Of a stretch of DNA of 64,000 nucleotides, positions 47,226-58,981 are shown in pieces. This stretch comes from Mytilisepta virgata. Lineage: Eukaryota > Mollusca > Bivalvia > Mytilida > Mytilidae. A program made the translations under genes and the position numbers. Location of the stretch: assembly GCA_028015205.1 (NCBI GenBank), contig CM051516.1:38826230-38890229 (forward strand), in the 5' to 3' direction. Position 1 is the first letter of the stretch; each line of letters begins with the position of its first letter. Below the pieces are notes generated by a model. It worked only from the letters and a program-made list of their open reading frames with translations, had not been told where the DNA came from and searched no databases.

Positions 47226-48939
47226 TAGTGGCTTTATGTAATATAATTGATATGTACTTTAAATTTTATTCTAGATATTAATCGTGTTTATGATATCGAT
47301 AAAACAGCTCAACAATCTAAAAGTGTAGATTTTATTTTATGTCTTTACATATTGAAAAACAAACTAACACTCGTAAATGCAGGTTCCAATGACTCTGATA
47401 ACAACTCATCTTACATATAGATATGTTTACATTAACGGAACCGTTCATTGCACGACTAACATAAACACGTTTCGAAAGTTATTCGCAAACTACTCGCATA
47501 TTGTACAGAGTATTCAAAAATTTCTTTGACGTGAAAAAGCCTTTTATAGAAAGGGTATATGCGAGGAACGGAGTCTTAGCTTTACTCGAACGTTTTAACG
47601 GGATTTGTTCTTTTATAGGCGTGTTGTTGAAAATGGCCGATGTTGTCTCGTTAACACTAACTTTTAGTATTTGATAATATTCTTTATTTTTCTCTTTAGT
47701 TATCTGTGTATTCTAATATACAGATACTGATATGAACAAAAATTAATGTCAATTGCCGATTCTGAACCTAGTCACAAAATGTTATTTTGTCATTGTAACA
47801 TTGTATGTATATTTATTGCATTCATAGCGTCGTCTACTGCTGTAGGCTGTCTAAAAACTGCAGTAATGGGCAAAGGTGTTTTTATACTTTACTTTAACTT
47901 TAAGTTTAAGAACAGCAATGTTTGTCACATGCATGACTTATATCAAGATGTATTTAACCCAGCTCGAGTAAATGTCATACAACACACATTGTATGTCATA
48001 CAACACTCGGCACTCATTTCAAGGGATATAACCAGCTTTACTTCTAACAAAACAAATTACAATTGTTTCCCTTTTTTCATTTATTTTATGTCCTATTAAC
48101 TGGAATCTCTGTTGATAAAGCTGTTTCATTGTAATTCAAAGTAATTCAAAAATACTAATATTGCATTTGAGAAGCAAGAGAGAAATGATCACGAGTTCTA
48201 ACTTCTGTTTCTATGCCTTGTACAAATAAAGTTTACAGATGATAATTCCATATACTGTTATCTCTTATGTATTTATTTAAAACACAGCTAACTGTCTGTA
48301 CCAAGCCATACTTTCCTGACTCTCTGTTGAGTTTGCGTCTGGAATACATTTCAGTTAATCCTGTCGATTGATTTGATATGAAGTTGAGCATTGACCTTTC
48401 GTGTTATTCGCTACTGAGACTCTCTGTTTTTGTTTTTTTGCTTGGGGCTTATGATCCTTCTGATTGATTTGTAAATATATGTGTTCATGGATATTCCTAT
48501 TATTTCTATTTCATCGATGGACTCTGCTTATTCGTTGTTCATTATCTGCCAGATTGTACAACTTCCATGATGCACTCTGCTTATATATTGTTTAGATGAT
48601 CCATTTCTCAGAATCTTCTGTCTTTAAAATTAGTATGGAGAAAAAAACTTCCAATCTGAAAGTTTACACATGGTCATGAATGCCTTTGTCTCGGTTACCT
48701 TTTTAGGTTATGTATTTATTGATATTCTGACAGGAAATTGTACCGCTGGAAATAACTATTCAGTTATTACTCTGGGGCCATTCAGGGCTTGCGACATGTT
48801 GTGGTTTTCTAACATTGAAGCCCATGTGTAAGCTGTGTATATTTGTTTAGTTAAATACTTGTGATTTTGTGCTTTCTTTATAACTTTACTCCATATCCTC
48901 ACATATCGGCGAACGAATATCTCAGGAAAAGTCCGTTAA
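47226..48939. other. No supported gene
   Basis: Contains a 117-codon plus-strand frame (47746-48099) with one hydrophobic stretch and an AATAAA at about 48226, but no domain, signal peptide or splice support. Weak R7-like sequence (CTGTACCAAGCCATACTTTC) begins at 48297. Confidence 0.35.
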
Positions 48940-49215
48940 TTCCAAACCCAAAGGAAAAGACAAAGTCATGAGAATAAAAATTACAAACGAACGCCACAAG
49001 GATGCACGTATAACAAATTAAAAGAATGAAAAACATATTATAAAATTAAAAAAAAAACACAGAAACTAAGCACTAGCAATGTGAACTCCAAATGAAAAGC
49101 GGGAGTGACATCAAGTGATTCGGATGGGTGAAGTATTCCTGCTCCGTTAACTGCACCCGTCAAGTTGCCAGTGAGTAAAATCCAGTGAGGTGTCAAGTTA
49201 GGCGTCAATTCCAGA
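48940..49215 (+). repeat. Interspersed repeat R6
   Basis: Forward copy: AATTCCAAACCCAAAGGAAAA, AGACAAAGTCATGAGAATAA, AACGCCACAAGGATGCACGT, AAGCACTAGCAATGTGAACT, AAGCGGGAGTGACATCAAGT, CTGCTCCGTTAACTGCACCC and GCCAGTGAGTAAAATCCAGT. Confidence 0.75.
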
Positions 49216-49599
49216 AGAACGTGAAATCTAACGGAAGAAATCTAGTTTCCGTGAGATAGAAACTTCGTATCGGGCAATCAATTCGGGATGACAACCGTAA
49301 ACATGTTTAAAAGATGAAATTAAAAGACTGAACATAACCCTTTCTTAGAAGATTATGTGACAACAATATCTGCCGAGAAAGTCGGCGTAAATATCAAATG
49401 CACGGCAGTAACGAATCAACTGTGAAATGTACACACCTTAGGCCGGAGACCTTGGTTTATTACTGCTAAGAAAGAGAAAGTTCACAATTGGAAAACTAAA
49501 ATCATCACGTTTGTCATACAGGTTTGATTTAAACCCTCTATTATTATCTATTTACAACTAAAAATCGTTATGAACCAGAAATCTATGATTACAAAGTTC

Positions 49600-49975
49600 G
49601 CCTCGTCCCCCCCACTAATTTTGGTCTATGGCTGTATAGCTCCCCGAGATGCACCCTTACAGGAATTAATATGATTGTATGTCGCTTAGTATCGGAGAAC
49701 TGAACTCGGACGTAAAACCAAACCTTAGTCAATGAAGCGCAATAACTAGGCCAGAGTGACCTATTTTTGATGGGAGGCTGTGTTAATCCCCGAGATGTAC
49801 TCTGACACCAAGTATTATGATTGTAGGTCGCTTGGTATGAGCGAACTGAACTCGAACGTAAAACTTAACCTTAGTCAGTGAACCGCAATAAGTAGGTCAG
49901 AGTGACCTAATTATGGTGGCAGGCTGTGTTACTCCCGGAGATGCACTCTGACCTTGACTCAACTTCATTGAGGCG
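49600..49975 (+). repeat. R5 tandem repeat, 146-bp unit
   Basis: TCCC(C/G)GAGATG(C/T)AC recurs at 49641, 49787 and 49933, spacing 146 each time. Within a unit: ATGATTGTA(T/G)GTCGCTT, GAACTGAACTCG(G/A)ACGTAAA, CCTTAGTCA(A/G)TGAA and GAGTGACCTA. At least 2.3 units. A related single unit is at 53335-53480. Confidence 0.85.
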
Positions 49976-50529
49976 AACTAATCAGAGGTGGGTGTGTATG
50001 TGGTCTCTTTAATTTCAAGTTCACTGGAATGGATGAGATGTTAGTTTTAGTGTCAACTTGTTCTGTTTGAAACTTGATTTTATTGACTTTCTTCTACATT
50101 TTATTGCATTGTAAGTCCGGCAGATATTTTTCCGTTTTCGTTTATTTAAGACCAGTAACAAATGGTTTAATATTTCCTTGAATACATTCTGTGAATAAAT
50201 GAGGAAATGTATCCGTCTGTCTTAAAATTCCAAAATTATGAATTTCAAAGTGATTTACAGTTTCATTATTGTAGTATCTTCAATATAGTTCTCTGACATG
50301 CAAAAATAAAGGGCGTGTAATATCTGACTAAGCACTAGTATTCTTTTTCATGATAAAGTACAATATTTGCCTTCCCCTTTTGGGTTAAATATTTCTCTAA
50401 AATCTTGTACAGCCATTGTATTTGCCCAAATCATAAGCACTTTGGTCACAGGTTATCTAACATATATCTTTATATGCCCTTTGAATGTTTATGTTTGTTA
50501 TGTTTTGGACTTTCTTCCCAAATTTATTT

Positions 50530-50845
50530 GTTAGATTTTGTTTAGTGCCATCTTTGGTGTCATTTGTTGACTGACCTTTCTTCTTTGTCCTTCAATAACA
50601 CATTTTATAATTAAACAACAAAATGAATAACAGTAAAGGTCAACAATGGCATACCAATTAGTCAACGCCATCAAGTAGACAGAACTCTGGACAATAACAT
50701 AAAAGAGCACAAAACACAAAACACAAAAATAAACACAACAGAGACAAAAGAGAGTCATGTATAGTCTTACTTGGTTCGGACAATGAATAATGGTGGGGTT
50801 AAAACGTGTGAGTTTGAAATGAAGGGAAAAAAAGGAAAGGACCAT
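50530..50845 (+). repeat. Interspersed repeat R7
   Basis: Shares AACAACAAAATGAATAACAG, AAAGGTCAACAATGGCATAC, CCAAT(T/C)A(G/A)TCAACG, AGACAGAACTC and AACAATGAATA...GGTGGGGTT with 56150-56370 and, inverted, 58070-58270. The minus-strand frame across it is a by-product. Confidence 0.65.
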
Positions 50846-51204
50846 GCGTAAGCTCAGGTGATAAATTGTGGTCTATCGTATGCATTAGATTCATTATCTG
50901 TTTGACTATTGCAAAAGCGATCATACTGCGAAGACACTTAAAATGTTTTTTAAACAAGTCATAACAAATTCTGTTAATTTCGTTCTACTTGGTGGATGCA
51001 AGAGTCGTTCCTGTAGCAACATTTTATCCTATTCTACTCTTTGTCTACATCTACATAGTTTAAACATATTTATTCATGAAATAAACTGCAAGATACAAAA
51101 TCAAATATATAACATTCAATAGGATTCGGAAACAAGCTGAGTATAGCTTATGTAAATCCGCCTCCTGATATATATATTACAAATTAATATGACAATAGAT
51201 TAAT

Positions 51205-52156
51205 TGCGCGTAGTACAGTCAGACTAAGTTTTAACCTCAAACTAATTGCAACAGAAAATGTTTTAGTTCTAATCTATAGCATTAAGCCCCAAATATACAC
51301 AGAAAAAAGTCTCATAAAATCTTACTTGAGGAAAACTCAAAATCAGCATTTTTAATTTCCTATGGAAATTAACATTGAAAAGGGGAGATAAATCTGCAAA
51401 AATGAGTCTTTTTGTCAGTTTTTTGGTTGATTTTCTTAAAATTCATGTAAAGTATGATACTTTGATGGGGTTATAAGTTCGTATTTGACTATATTATATA
51501 ATCTTCTGCTCATGAAATGTACAAAATCGAAGTGTTATGGGTATTTGTTTTTTTTTTTGCGCATTTTTCATTAAAGAAATTGCAAATTTGTGGTTTTGTG
51601 ACCATTTTGAAAAAAAGATGTGAAAATTTGGTATTTCTTATATCTGTAAATTATATTGATCAGCATCTACCTTGTTTAAAGAAACTTTAAACCACAAAAA
51701 GAAGAATATATGCTTAATTATTTTTATTAAATTTGAGATTTTTTACCTTGACAAGTTGAAAATTTAATAAATGGTCAACAAATGAATTACGAAATCTAGG
51801 TTGTAGCTTGATATAAGATATGAAAAAAACTTTAGAGTTGTTTGTTATACTCTAAAGACTGCTAAAATATCAAGAATCAATACATTCTGCTGAATAGAAG
51901 CGATAAAGTTATAATTTTGTATCACTTTTTATTGATATTTCTGCCTTTTTTGCAGAGTTATCTCCCATTTTCAATGCAAATGTCCACAGGAATTTTAAAA
52001 TCGTGATTTTTTAATCTTCCTCAAGTTAGATTTTGTTGGACTTTTTTCTGTGTATATTTGGGGTATAATGCTAAAGATTAAAACTTAAAAATCTTCTTTT
52101 GCAATTACTTTAAGGTTAGGGTCAAATTTATGCTAGATTGACTGGACTAGCGTGCA
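51205..52156. mobile_element. Fold-back MITE, ~950 bp with ~200-bp arms
   Basis: The left arm (about 51205-51410) and the inverse of the right arm (about 51950-52156) line up over some 200 bases. Shared landmarks are GCGCG-TAGTACAGTCA / GCACGCTAGTCCAGTCA, CTAATTGCAACAGAA / GTAATTGCAAAAGAA, CCCCAAATATACACAGAAAA in both, and AGGGGAGATAAATCTGCAAA / ATGGGAGATAACTCTGCAAA. The centre is AT-rich and non-coding. Long arms and no gene indicate a fold-back type non-autonomous element. I could not fix a target duplication. Confidence 0.82.
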
Positions 52157-52619
52157 TCTTGACTATATTATATGACAAATAGGTAAACAATAAATAGTTA
52201 GAGGAAAAATATATACATAAAGGTGAAATGCAAAAATTAAAAAAATAAGTATTGAATCTTTTACTTTTGATAATGAATTTCTGTACTTTAAGAAAAATAT
52301 CAACATTTTGATCAACACTGAGATTTTCTTATCCAAAAAGCAGTTTAACATCAAGAATAATTGGATAATTAATAGAAAAAAATCAATTCATTACGTAAGT
52401 TTGAATACTTATTACAATATAGTAGATAATGAGATATAGATTCGACAGGGCCACATCTACAATTTGGGGAAATATTAGGTTCCGAATGAACAGATGCTCA
52501 TTTAATGAGCTACTGTTCATTCTTAACCTGGTATGCAAAATTTGTCCTAATCGAGTACCAATGTAATAATAACATACATCTACATAGAAGTGTTTTTACA
52601 TTTTACTCTACTAATATCG

Positions 52620-53035
52620 GCAAAAGACCGAAGCGACAAAAGCGTGGGAAAAATTCACAATATCGAAGTCCAAGGAAAAGGCAAAGTCATGAGAATGGAA
52701 CACAACAACAAGCAACACTAGAACAAGACAGCACAGAAACTAAAGCAATAGCAATGTGAAATCCCATTTAAAACCGGGAGTGACATCCGGTGCTTCGGAA
52801 GGGGAATCATGTACTGCCCCGTTCACGATAACTGTCACATTGCAAGTTGAAACGAATTCACTGACAAGAAGAACATACACTACAAAATATACATCCAACA
52901 GAAATAAAATACATAGTAAATTAAAAAAACATAAAGCACTAGCAGTGTGTAAACCCTCAATAAACCGGGGTGACATCTGGTGTTCCAGAAGGGCCTGCCA
53001 CATTGCAAGTGAGTAAAAGCCAGTGAATTGAAACT
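52620..53035 (+). repeat. Interspersed repeat R6, tandem partial dimer
   Basis: First unit: ACCGAAGCGACAAAAGCGTG, CCAAGGAAAAGGCAAAGTCA, AAAACCGGGAGTGACATCCG. A second partial unit repeats AAAGCACTAGCAGTGTG, AAACCGGGGTGACATCTGGT and ACATTGCAAGTGAGTAAAAG. The frames at 52505, 52740 and 52756 run through it. Confidence 0.7.
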
Positions 53036-53334
53036 TTCATATTAATGGTAAAAAAATATATTCAAACGAACAATAAAACTTTAGATCTTTCTTTGTCAGT
53101 TTCTTAAAATTTTATGAAAACTAGACATTGAACCCGCGGGAGAGCGGGAAAATAAGCTTTTTTTTTTGTGGTGGCCATATTGACTATAAAAAGTTGTTGC
53201 GGCCATGCCATTCATGGAACAGGAACTCAATATGGATTATGTGGGGGGCTTCCATAAACTTTCCTGTCAAGTAGGTGGTATCAACTGATAGTTTCATGTC
53301 TATATGTGCTGCATGTAGTATTCTTAGAAATGAA

Positions 53335-53480
53335 TTTTAATGCAGACTTTAACCAAAGTCAATGAAGCGTGAAATGTAGGTCATCGTGACCCAATTGTCA
53401 TGGCTGTTCGTTACTACCGAAGATGTACCCACTGATGCAGTAGACTGTATGCCACGTAGAATTACCAAAATGGACCTTAA
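53335..53480 (+). repeat. Single R5 unit
   Basis: Matches the 146-bp repeat at 49600-49975: TTTAACCAAAGTCAATGAAG, GTAGGTCATCGTGACCCAAT, ACCGAAGATGTACCCACTGA. It is preceded at 53131-53152 by the GC-rich AACCCGCGGGAGAGCGGGAA. Confidence 0.65.
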
Positions 53481-54894
53481 GGTGCCATCAAAGTCAAAAT
53501 CTATGACGAAAACACAACCACCTAAATTGTCAATATTTTTATTGTTATAATTAATTCTGAACTGGAACTTGATGAAAAGCTTTCATTAAATACACATTTC
53601 ATAATGCATTACCTTTTTCCTTCACAATAAATATGAAAATGAAATTGTAGATGTAAACATTTCCTTAGTGACGGATGAATTTTTCAAAAGATGCCGTGAG
53701 TTAGTTAGAGCATATTTTTGGAAAACAATTGTTCCAATTGTTCCCTTGTCATCATGGGCAGGGCAAGCGAGGCTTAATTTCACAAATATATCCAATAATC
53801 AGAAGGTGAAAGCATTTTTAGTGTGTGGCTGCTTGTGTTGTCCACGTTTATATTTATCAAAGATGTCCGAGATAAATTTCGTCATTAATGATAAAGATGA
53901 CCACTTGTTAAAAATATTTTTATCTAGGGCTTACAGTAGAGATATATTTAGACAGGTCACATGACAAATAATTTAAAAATAGATAATGGTTGGTTTTATC
54001 ACTTTGTGCAAGGTAAACATCCGAGCAATCCAAAAAACAACTAAGTTAGGAATTCCTCTGAACTTTACCTTACTTCTTCATTATCTTCAAAGTTCATAAC
54101 CTTTACAGTTAGGAGAAATTGCGTTATTGTAGAAAAACAATCCTGAATACATGAAGCGGAAATATCCCACTCGAAGGAGAATGTTTTTAATTTGTTTTAT
54201 TCTTCTTCCGTAATTTCAAACAGAAATACATTAAAAATATGTGCATACTTATTTATTTAAATCAATGTGCTAAAATGATGCATTCGAGAACCTTCTAAGG
54301 GATACGTTGGGAGAATTCATATCGGAAAAGTGCATACAAATTCCATGTGCACATAAACAAAACTGTATTTTAAATTTATAAATGCAGATTGTCAAATCCG
54401 ATAATAACCTTTATAATCTGAACTATACATCGTTTATTTTGAACCACGCGTTTTGCCGCCTATTCGGCTAATTCGTAAATTTAGTATTATAGATAGCTTA
54501 AAAAATACAAATAATTTGTTTTAAAATGAATGATTTTGTAAGTAATGTGAAAATCTGACATGATCACTCACTTTTGGCTACATACTGTAGGTTCCCAATG
54601 ATACAATTTAAATGTGTCTAAGAAATGGCATTGAAACATTTCCCGATTTATTTTTATTAATTATGGTGCATAATATCATCAGCAATATTCAAGGCAGAAA
54701 AATCCGAACAATATATCCGGAACACCTAAAAACAAAAACCTTGAAGACTACATTCGAATTTCAAGGTACATAAACTTTTTTACATATAATTTAAAAAACT
54801 GAACCTCACTGGAAAATTAAATTTAAACTGAAAATATGTTTTAGATCACGATTTTGTCATTTGTGATAAGTAATGAAACATCAAACGATTCTGA

Positions 54895-55013
54895 GTTTAT
54901 GTACATGAGAGACCAAGCCACAAATAATTAAGGGGTTTATGTACATGAGAGACTAACCAACTAACGATTATGTGGTTTATGTAAATGAGAAACTAACCAA
55001 TTCAATACTTGAA
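54895..55013 (+). repeat. Tandem repeat, 40-bp unit x3
   Basis: GTTTATGTACATGAGAGAC (third copy GTAAATGAGAAAC) starts at 54895, 54935 and 54975, exactly 40 apart, and each is followed by an A/C-rich stretch. Confidence 0.88.
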
Positions 55014-55591
55014 AATATTGCCAAAATGCAAGTGAAAACACCCGCTTATTGCTGTTCTTCATCTTAAAAGTTGCTGGATGGTTTTCATTAATAAGCATAA
55101 AGTCTATTAAAACAGACCATGTCTTCCACTGCGACACTTTTTAAGCCAGTTTACAACTGAATGACAGTATGTTTTGATAAATTTTAATTTATATATCTTT
55201 TGGCATAAGCTTACCGGACGAAAGTAAATCCAGAAACCTCTTCTTTAGCCTTCAGTTTGATATATTTGTTTTTTCTAAGTGTCTGAAGATATTTTGATAA
55301 TCGATTATACCGTCGTCAAGTATAATTAAGTTACTCATTGAATATAGTTTTGAAGATAAAATAGTATGATTGATGTGTTTACAAAACAAAGGACTATGTA
55401 GGTAAAAACAAATGAAGTTGTTAAGCACACTTTCAATGGTTTCTATTTGATTTGTTTCGGAAAGACGGTCGATTTGTGTCTGTTAAATCTCATAGTAAGG
55501 GATGTCAAACAGTAAGACTTCCTAATTAAAGTTATTTTTCTCTTTATGTAAATCGTATTCTCAATATACATAATATATGCAATAAATGGTT

Positions 55592-55883
55592 TTAGAATAT
55601 TTCATAAACAAACATTTTGTCAGCATCAGCGACACCTTGATAGCATTTTGACTGACAGGTGGAAGAGCTGACTACTGAATGGGAAGCCGGATCAAAGGAT
55701 GATGCAACCCAACACTCTCCCCAGTACTCTATTCCGAAATATTTGTATCCCGACGAGGACGCTATGGTGGCACATGAACTGACTATCAAATATAAATTGC
55801 TCCAGTCTATGTTTGATCTGAAATTCTGTACAAGATTTGGTAATATGTTGGGAGATCCTTTGGCGTGAAAGCAGCCTATCGGT
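55592..55883 (-). CDS. Gene 2, terminal exon (GECW/WSC-like domain)
   Basis: Two acceptors are possible. TTACTTTCAACTTCAG (AG at 55885-55884) gives a phase-2 exon that completes the codon AG+A left by exon 2 and keeps CRPIGCF in frame. TTATTTCATTTCAG (exon from 55908) would need a phase-1 partner that I could not find. I prefer the first. The domain carries GCF, NFRSNIDW, SCATIA, GYKYFGIEYWGECW, C...KCYQGV and ends YEIF before TAA. No AATAAA was found close behind the stop. Confidence 0.8.
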
Positions 55884-58800
55884 CTGAAGTTGAAAGTAAT
55901 CATGGAATCTGAAATGAAATAATTTTTTTAAACAATATGTGGCCAATTGTCAGACTCTGCATTGCTCACCTAATACCATGCTTTAAAAATAGGAAAAGGC
56001 AGAAACATACGAACAATGACCCATTGATCTTTGGAAAACACCTACCAAACAGAAAATAAGTGACCAGTGAACAAAATATAGATTTATATTACAAATACGG
56101 ACTCAGATAACATTTGTACTTTGTTTAGACAATACAAATTGGGGTGTTAAACCAGTGTTGTAGATACCCAATACTCATAAACAACAAAATAAACAATAGA
56201 AAAGGTCAGCAATGACATACCAATCAATCAACGACAACCAACAGACAGAACCCCGTAAACAAGTTAACATAAAACAGCACAAAACATAAACATAATTACA
56301 ACAGAGAGTAAGGATAGTCTGAATTGGTACAGAAACTGAACAGTGGTGGGTTTGTCCCGGTTTTATGGGTACCTACCCCCACCCCCTTATCTATCCTGAC
56401 ACCCTGATATATATAATGCCAAATGCTTTAAATATCAGCACAAGAATACCGAAGCGACAAAGTAGTGGCAAAAGTCCGTACATTCGGAATCCAAGGAAAA
56501 GACAAAATCATGAAAATTGAAAACAACAAACAAACGCCACAAGGATGCATGTATAACTAAAAGAATAAAAAATATGTAATAAACTAAAGAAGAATAGAAC
56601 AAGATAGCATAGAAACTAAAACATTAGAAATGTGTATTCCCTTCCAAAAAACGGAAGTGACGTCAGGTGCTCCTCAAAAGTAAGTCTGTCCTGCTCCTTT
56701 AATGGCACCCTACACATTGCCAGTGAGTAAACGCCAGAGAATTGTCAAGTCCAGTGAGGTGTAATATTCCGTTGTGCACACTAAATATGCATTGAGGTTA
56801 TTTCGAATATACTGAAAAAAATTACTGTCAATCCTTATAATTTAATTACAACGGTTATTTTGACATCTAAAATGTCGGGATTCCCTTTAATGACGTCATA
56901 GTAGAAAATAAAATTTAGTCGTTGACAAAAATATTTTGACCAATCAAATGACGCGTTACATCCAATATTAAATTATTTTAAAATATACGTTGTTGAAATC
57001 TTCATATTATTATTTCAGTTAATTGGTTATCGGAGTTTCTAATCAACTGCCGAACAAATTTGGTATCTCTGGATATTTGTTATATGTACTGCCGCTGGCT
57101 GGATGTCTCTGTTGTTTGAATTTAAGTCCATGCGAGAGTGTATTACAATGCTTGTTATAACTTGTTAAGATTGGTAGAAACTAAGGAGTGTCTCCATTGA
57201 GCAAAGCCCTGTCCTTACATGTTTTTGGCATTATCCTTTTTAGTATTTCTAAATTTGAATCTTCTTTTTTAAGTTTGGATTATTTTTTCGACTTTCAATA
57301 TTTTTGGCCTTGAGCACGAAACTGAGGACAAAAGATGCATATTTGTGTATGAAATTTATTATTATTGAATATGTATATGCACTGTATAAGGGTTAGTAAT
57401 ACCATTCCTCAAAGAGGAAAGCTTTAGTTGTTATTTTCAAAATACCTTGTCTCATTTACATGTATGACAAATATTCATTTTATTATAAAAAATACATTTC
57501 TGTCTGAAGACTAATATACCTACATTGCTGTGGTAAACAGTTGGCACAACCATCGTCATGGTTACAGGTAGTTGATGAAGGAGTGGTAGTTATAATTACA
57601 CTGGTAGCTAATTCAGCTTCTGTGATACATTGGTACAGATCACTGGACCCGTATGGTAATTCTTGACATATCAGTTCATCAGAACAACCATGACCATTAC
57701 AACGGCCTAATATTTCCTGTTTTAAAATTCAATTTTAATTCAATTTTAATTGAAAATTATAAAAATGTAATTAGAGAAAATTTATAAATTTCAAACACTC
57801 CTTCAAAACTGTCAAAATTTTGGGGTTTAGAAAAATGATTCGGTAGATTTGCAACCGATATTGACTTTTTAAACACACCAAACTATCGTATCATTTTACC
57901 TGATATGAAATTTTTTGTTATGTGTTGCATTGTCAAAAGTACGAAACCATCATAGCTTTGTCCAACACTGATATGGCAACTAGGGGAGCAAACAATTACA
58001 TTGTAGAAGAGAAATGCGTGAAAATGAATCAAAACAATGAAGTAATTCCATTATAAAAAGAGTACCCATAAAACCGGTTTAACCCCACAACTGTTCAGTG
58101 TCTGTACCAAGTCAGAGTATCTTGACTCTGTTGTGCTTATGTTTGTGTATTGTTCTAGTTTATGTAATTTTTTTGTCCGGGGTTGTGTATGTTGAATCCC
58201 GTAAATTGTTTGGTATGTCATTGTTGATCTTTCCTTTATTCATTTTGTTGTTAATCGTGTGTTGTTTATTACGTTAAATTATGCGATTTTGAGTCAAATC
58301 TTTTTTGGTAGCGTAACAGTCTCTATCGCTTTATTACGAAAGTATACTATACGAAGAAGGAACTTCATTCTAAAACACATGCATTGTATGCATATGTGTT
58401 TATTTATACTTCAAAATTTGTCTGTCTGGTATGTCTTTTTATTGCTTCCTAGATAATTTTTGCTCATATGTGTTCATTTATATTTCAAGATTTGTCTGTT
58501 CTGGTATGTCTTTTGATTGCTTCCTAGATAATTTTTGCTCATATGTGTTCATTTATATTTCAAAATTTGTCTGTCCTGATATGTCATTTTTATTGCTTCC
58601 TACATAATTATTGTCCAGTGAATAAAAAAGCCTTAGAAACGATTACGTTACCTCGTTCAAATCATCAAGTGGATAATACTGAGTTGCATCGTTAGTCAAT
58701 TTAAGTGATGAAGGCTGTGTAACATGACTTTCAGCATTCAGTTGACATGAATATATATCCTTGTTATAATTTATAGATTTACATTTCCTTTGCCTCAAAC

Positions 58801-58981
58801 ATCGCTTTAAACAGCTGATCTTGTCAATTGTAGATTCATTAGAATAAGTAAAAGTTTCCAACATCTTCCCATCTACTGAAAGAGGCAACGTTGGTAGAGT
58901 TATAACTTTACAATTTTCTTCAATGCTAATTGCAGTTGATTTTTCCAGTGTCAAAGATGTCACTATTAACAGAAGAAGCAT
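55592..58981 (-). CDS. Gene 2: secreted PAN/apple-like plus 'GECW' Cys-rich protein, 272 aa
   Basis: Exons 58652-58981, 57520-57716 and 55592-55883 (minus strand) join to 819 bases, 272 codons plus TAA, with GT-AG introns and matching phases (0, then 2). The protein has a signal peptide (1-17), a PAN/apple-like segment (Cys 24, 57, 61, 67 and 79), a Cys/Thr-rich connector, and a C-terminal WSC-like domain of about 95 residues (RPIGCF, NFRSNIDW, GYKYFGIEYWGECW, CQSKCYQGV). Such modules bind carbohydrate or protein ligands outside the cell in other invertebrate proteins. A secreted recognition or matrix role is therefore likely, but no specific ligand can be named. No membrane segment follows the signal peptide. 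Both introns are loaded with R3, R6 and R7 repeats. I chose the third-exon acceptor that keeps the frame; see that exon. Confidence 0.82.
56150..56370 (+). repeat. R7 repeat in intron 2 of gene 2
   Basis: AACAACAAAATAAACAATAG, AAAGGTCAGCAATGACATAC, CAACAGACAGAACCCCGTAA, ACAGTGGTGGGTTTGTCCCG. Inverse counterpart at 58070-58270, so the two bracket exon 2. Confidence 0.68.
56440..56765 (+). repeat. R6 repeat in intron 2 of gene 2
   Basis: ACCGAAGCGACAAAGTAGTG, ATTCGGAATCCAAGGAAAAG, AACGCCACAAGGATGCATGT, GGAAGTGACGTCAGGTGCTC, TTGCCAGTGAGTAAACGCCA. One of the fullest copies of the family. Confidence 0.75.
57175..57345 (+). repeat. R3 fragment in intron 2 of gene 2
   Basis: AACTAAGGAGTGTCTCCATT, TTTTTGGCATTATCCTTTTT, ATTTTTGGCCTTGAGCACGA. 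Antisense to the gene. Confidence 0.6.
57520..57716 (-). CDS. Gene 2, second coding exon (Cys/Thr-rich connector)
   Basis: 197 bases between AAAACAG (57717) and G/GTATAT (57519), too short in ATG terms to appear as a free-standing frame. In the phase set by exon 1 it is open throughout: EILGRCNGHGCSDELICQEL, a middle part ending in TTTPSSTT, then CNHDDGCANCLPQQC. It holds eight Cys. It leaves two bases (AG) for the next exon. Confidence 0.78.
58070..58270 (-). repeat. R7 repeat, reverse, in intron 1 of gene 2
   Basis: AACTGTTCAGTGTCTGTACC, AAGTCAGAGTATCTTGACTC, TTTGGTATGTCATTGTTGAT and TCATTTTGTTGTTAATCG mirror 56150-56370. Confidence 0.68.
58391..58614 (+). repeat. Minisatellite, ~75-bp unit x3, in intron 1 of gene 2
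   Basis: CATATGTGTT(T/C)ATTTATA begins at 58391, 58465 and 58540 (74 and 75 apart). Each unit carries TTTGTCTGT, ATTGCTTCCTA and ATAATTTTTG(C)T. It ends 38 bases before the first exon's donor. Confidence 0.88.
58652..58981 (-). CDS. Gene 2, first coding exon (signal peptide, PAN-like segment)
   Basis: 330 bases, residues 1-110, ATG at 58981. The start is MLLLLIVTSLTLEKSTA, a clear signal peptide. The Cys pattern CLKRCLRQRKCKSINY, then YSCQL, is that of a PAN/apple fold. Donor GAG/GTAACG at 58651, phase 0. Upstream, TTTTTTCACAG (AG at 59007-59006) would leave 24 untranslated bases before the ATG, so another untranslated exon probably lies to the right. Confidence 0.83.

Noticed and set aside
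47746..48099. 117-codon plus-strand frame with an AATAAA downstream
   Set aside because: No domain or conserved pattern; the polyadenylation word is common in AT-rich DNA.
53668..53964. 98-codon plus-strand frame starting at GTG
   Set aside because: No ATG at the start, no domain, bordered by repeat sequence; may be a repeat-derived frame.
55592..55903. Single-exon 103-aa protein starting at the ATG at 55903
   Set aside because: No signal peptide; the in-frame acceptor at 55884 links the domain to gene 2, and the ATG lies within the pyrimidine tract of that acceptor.
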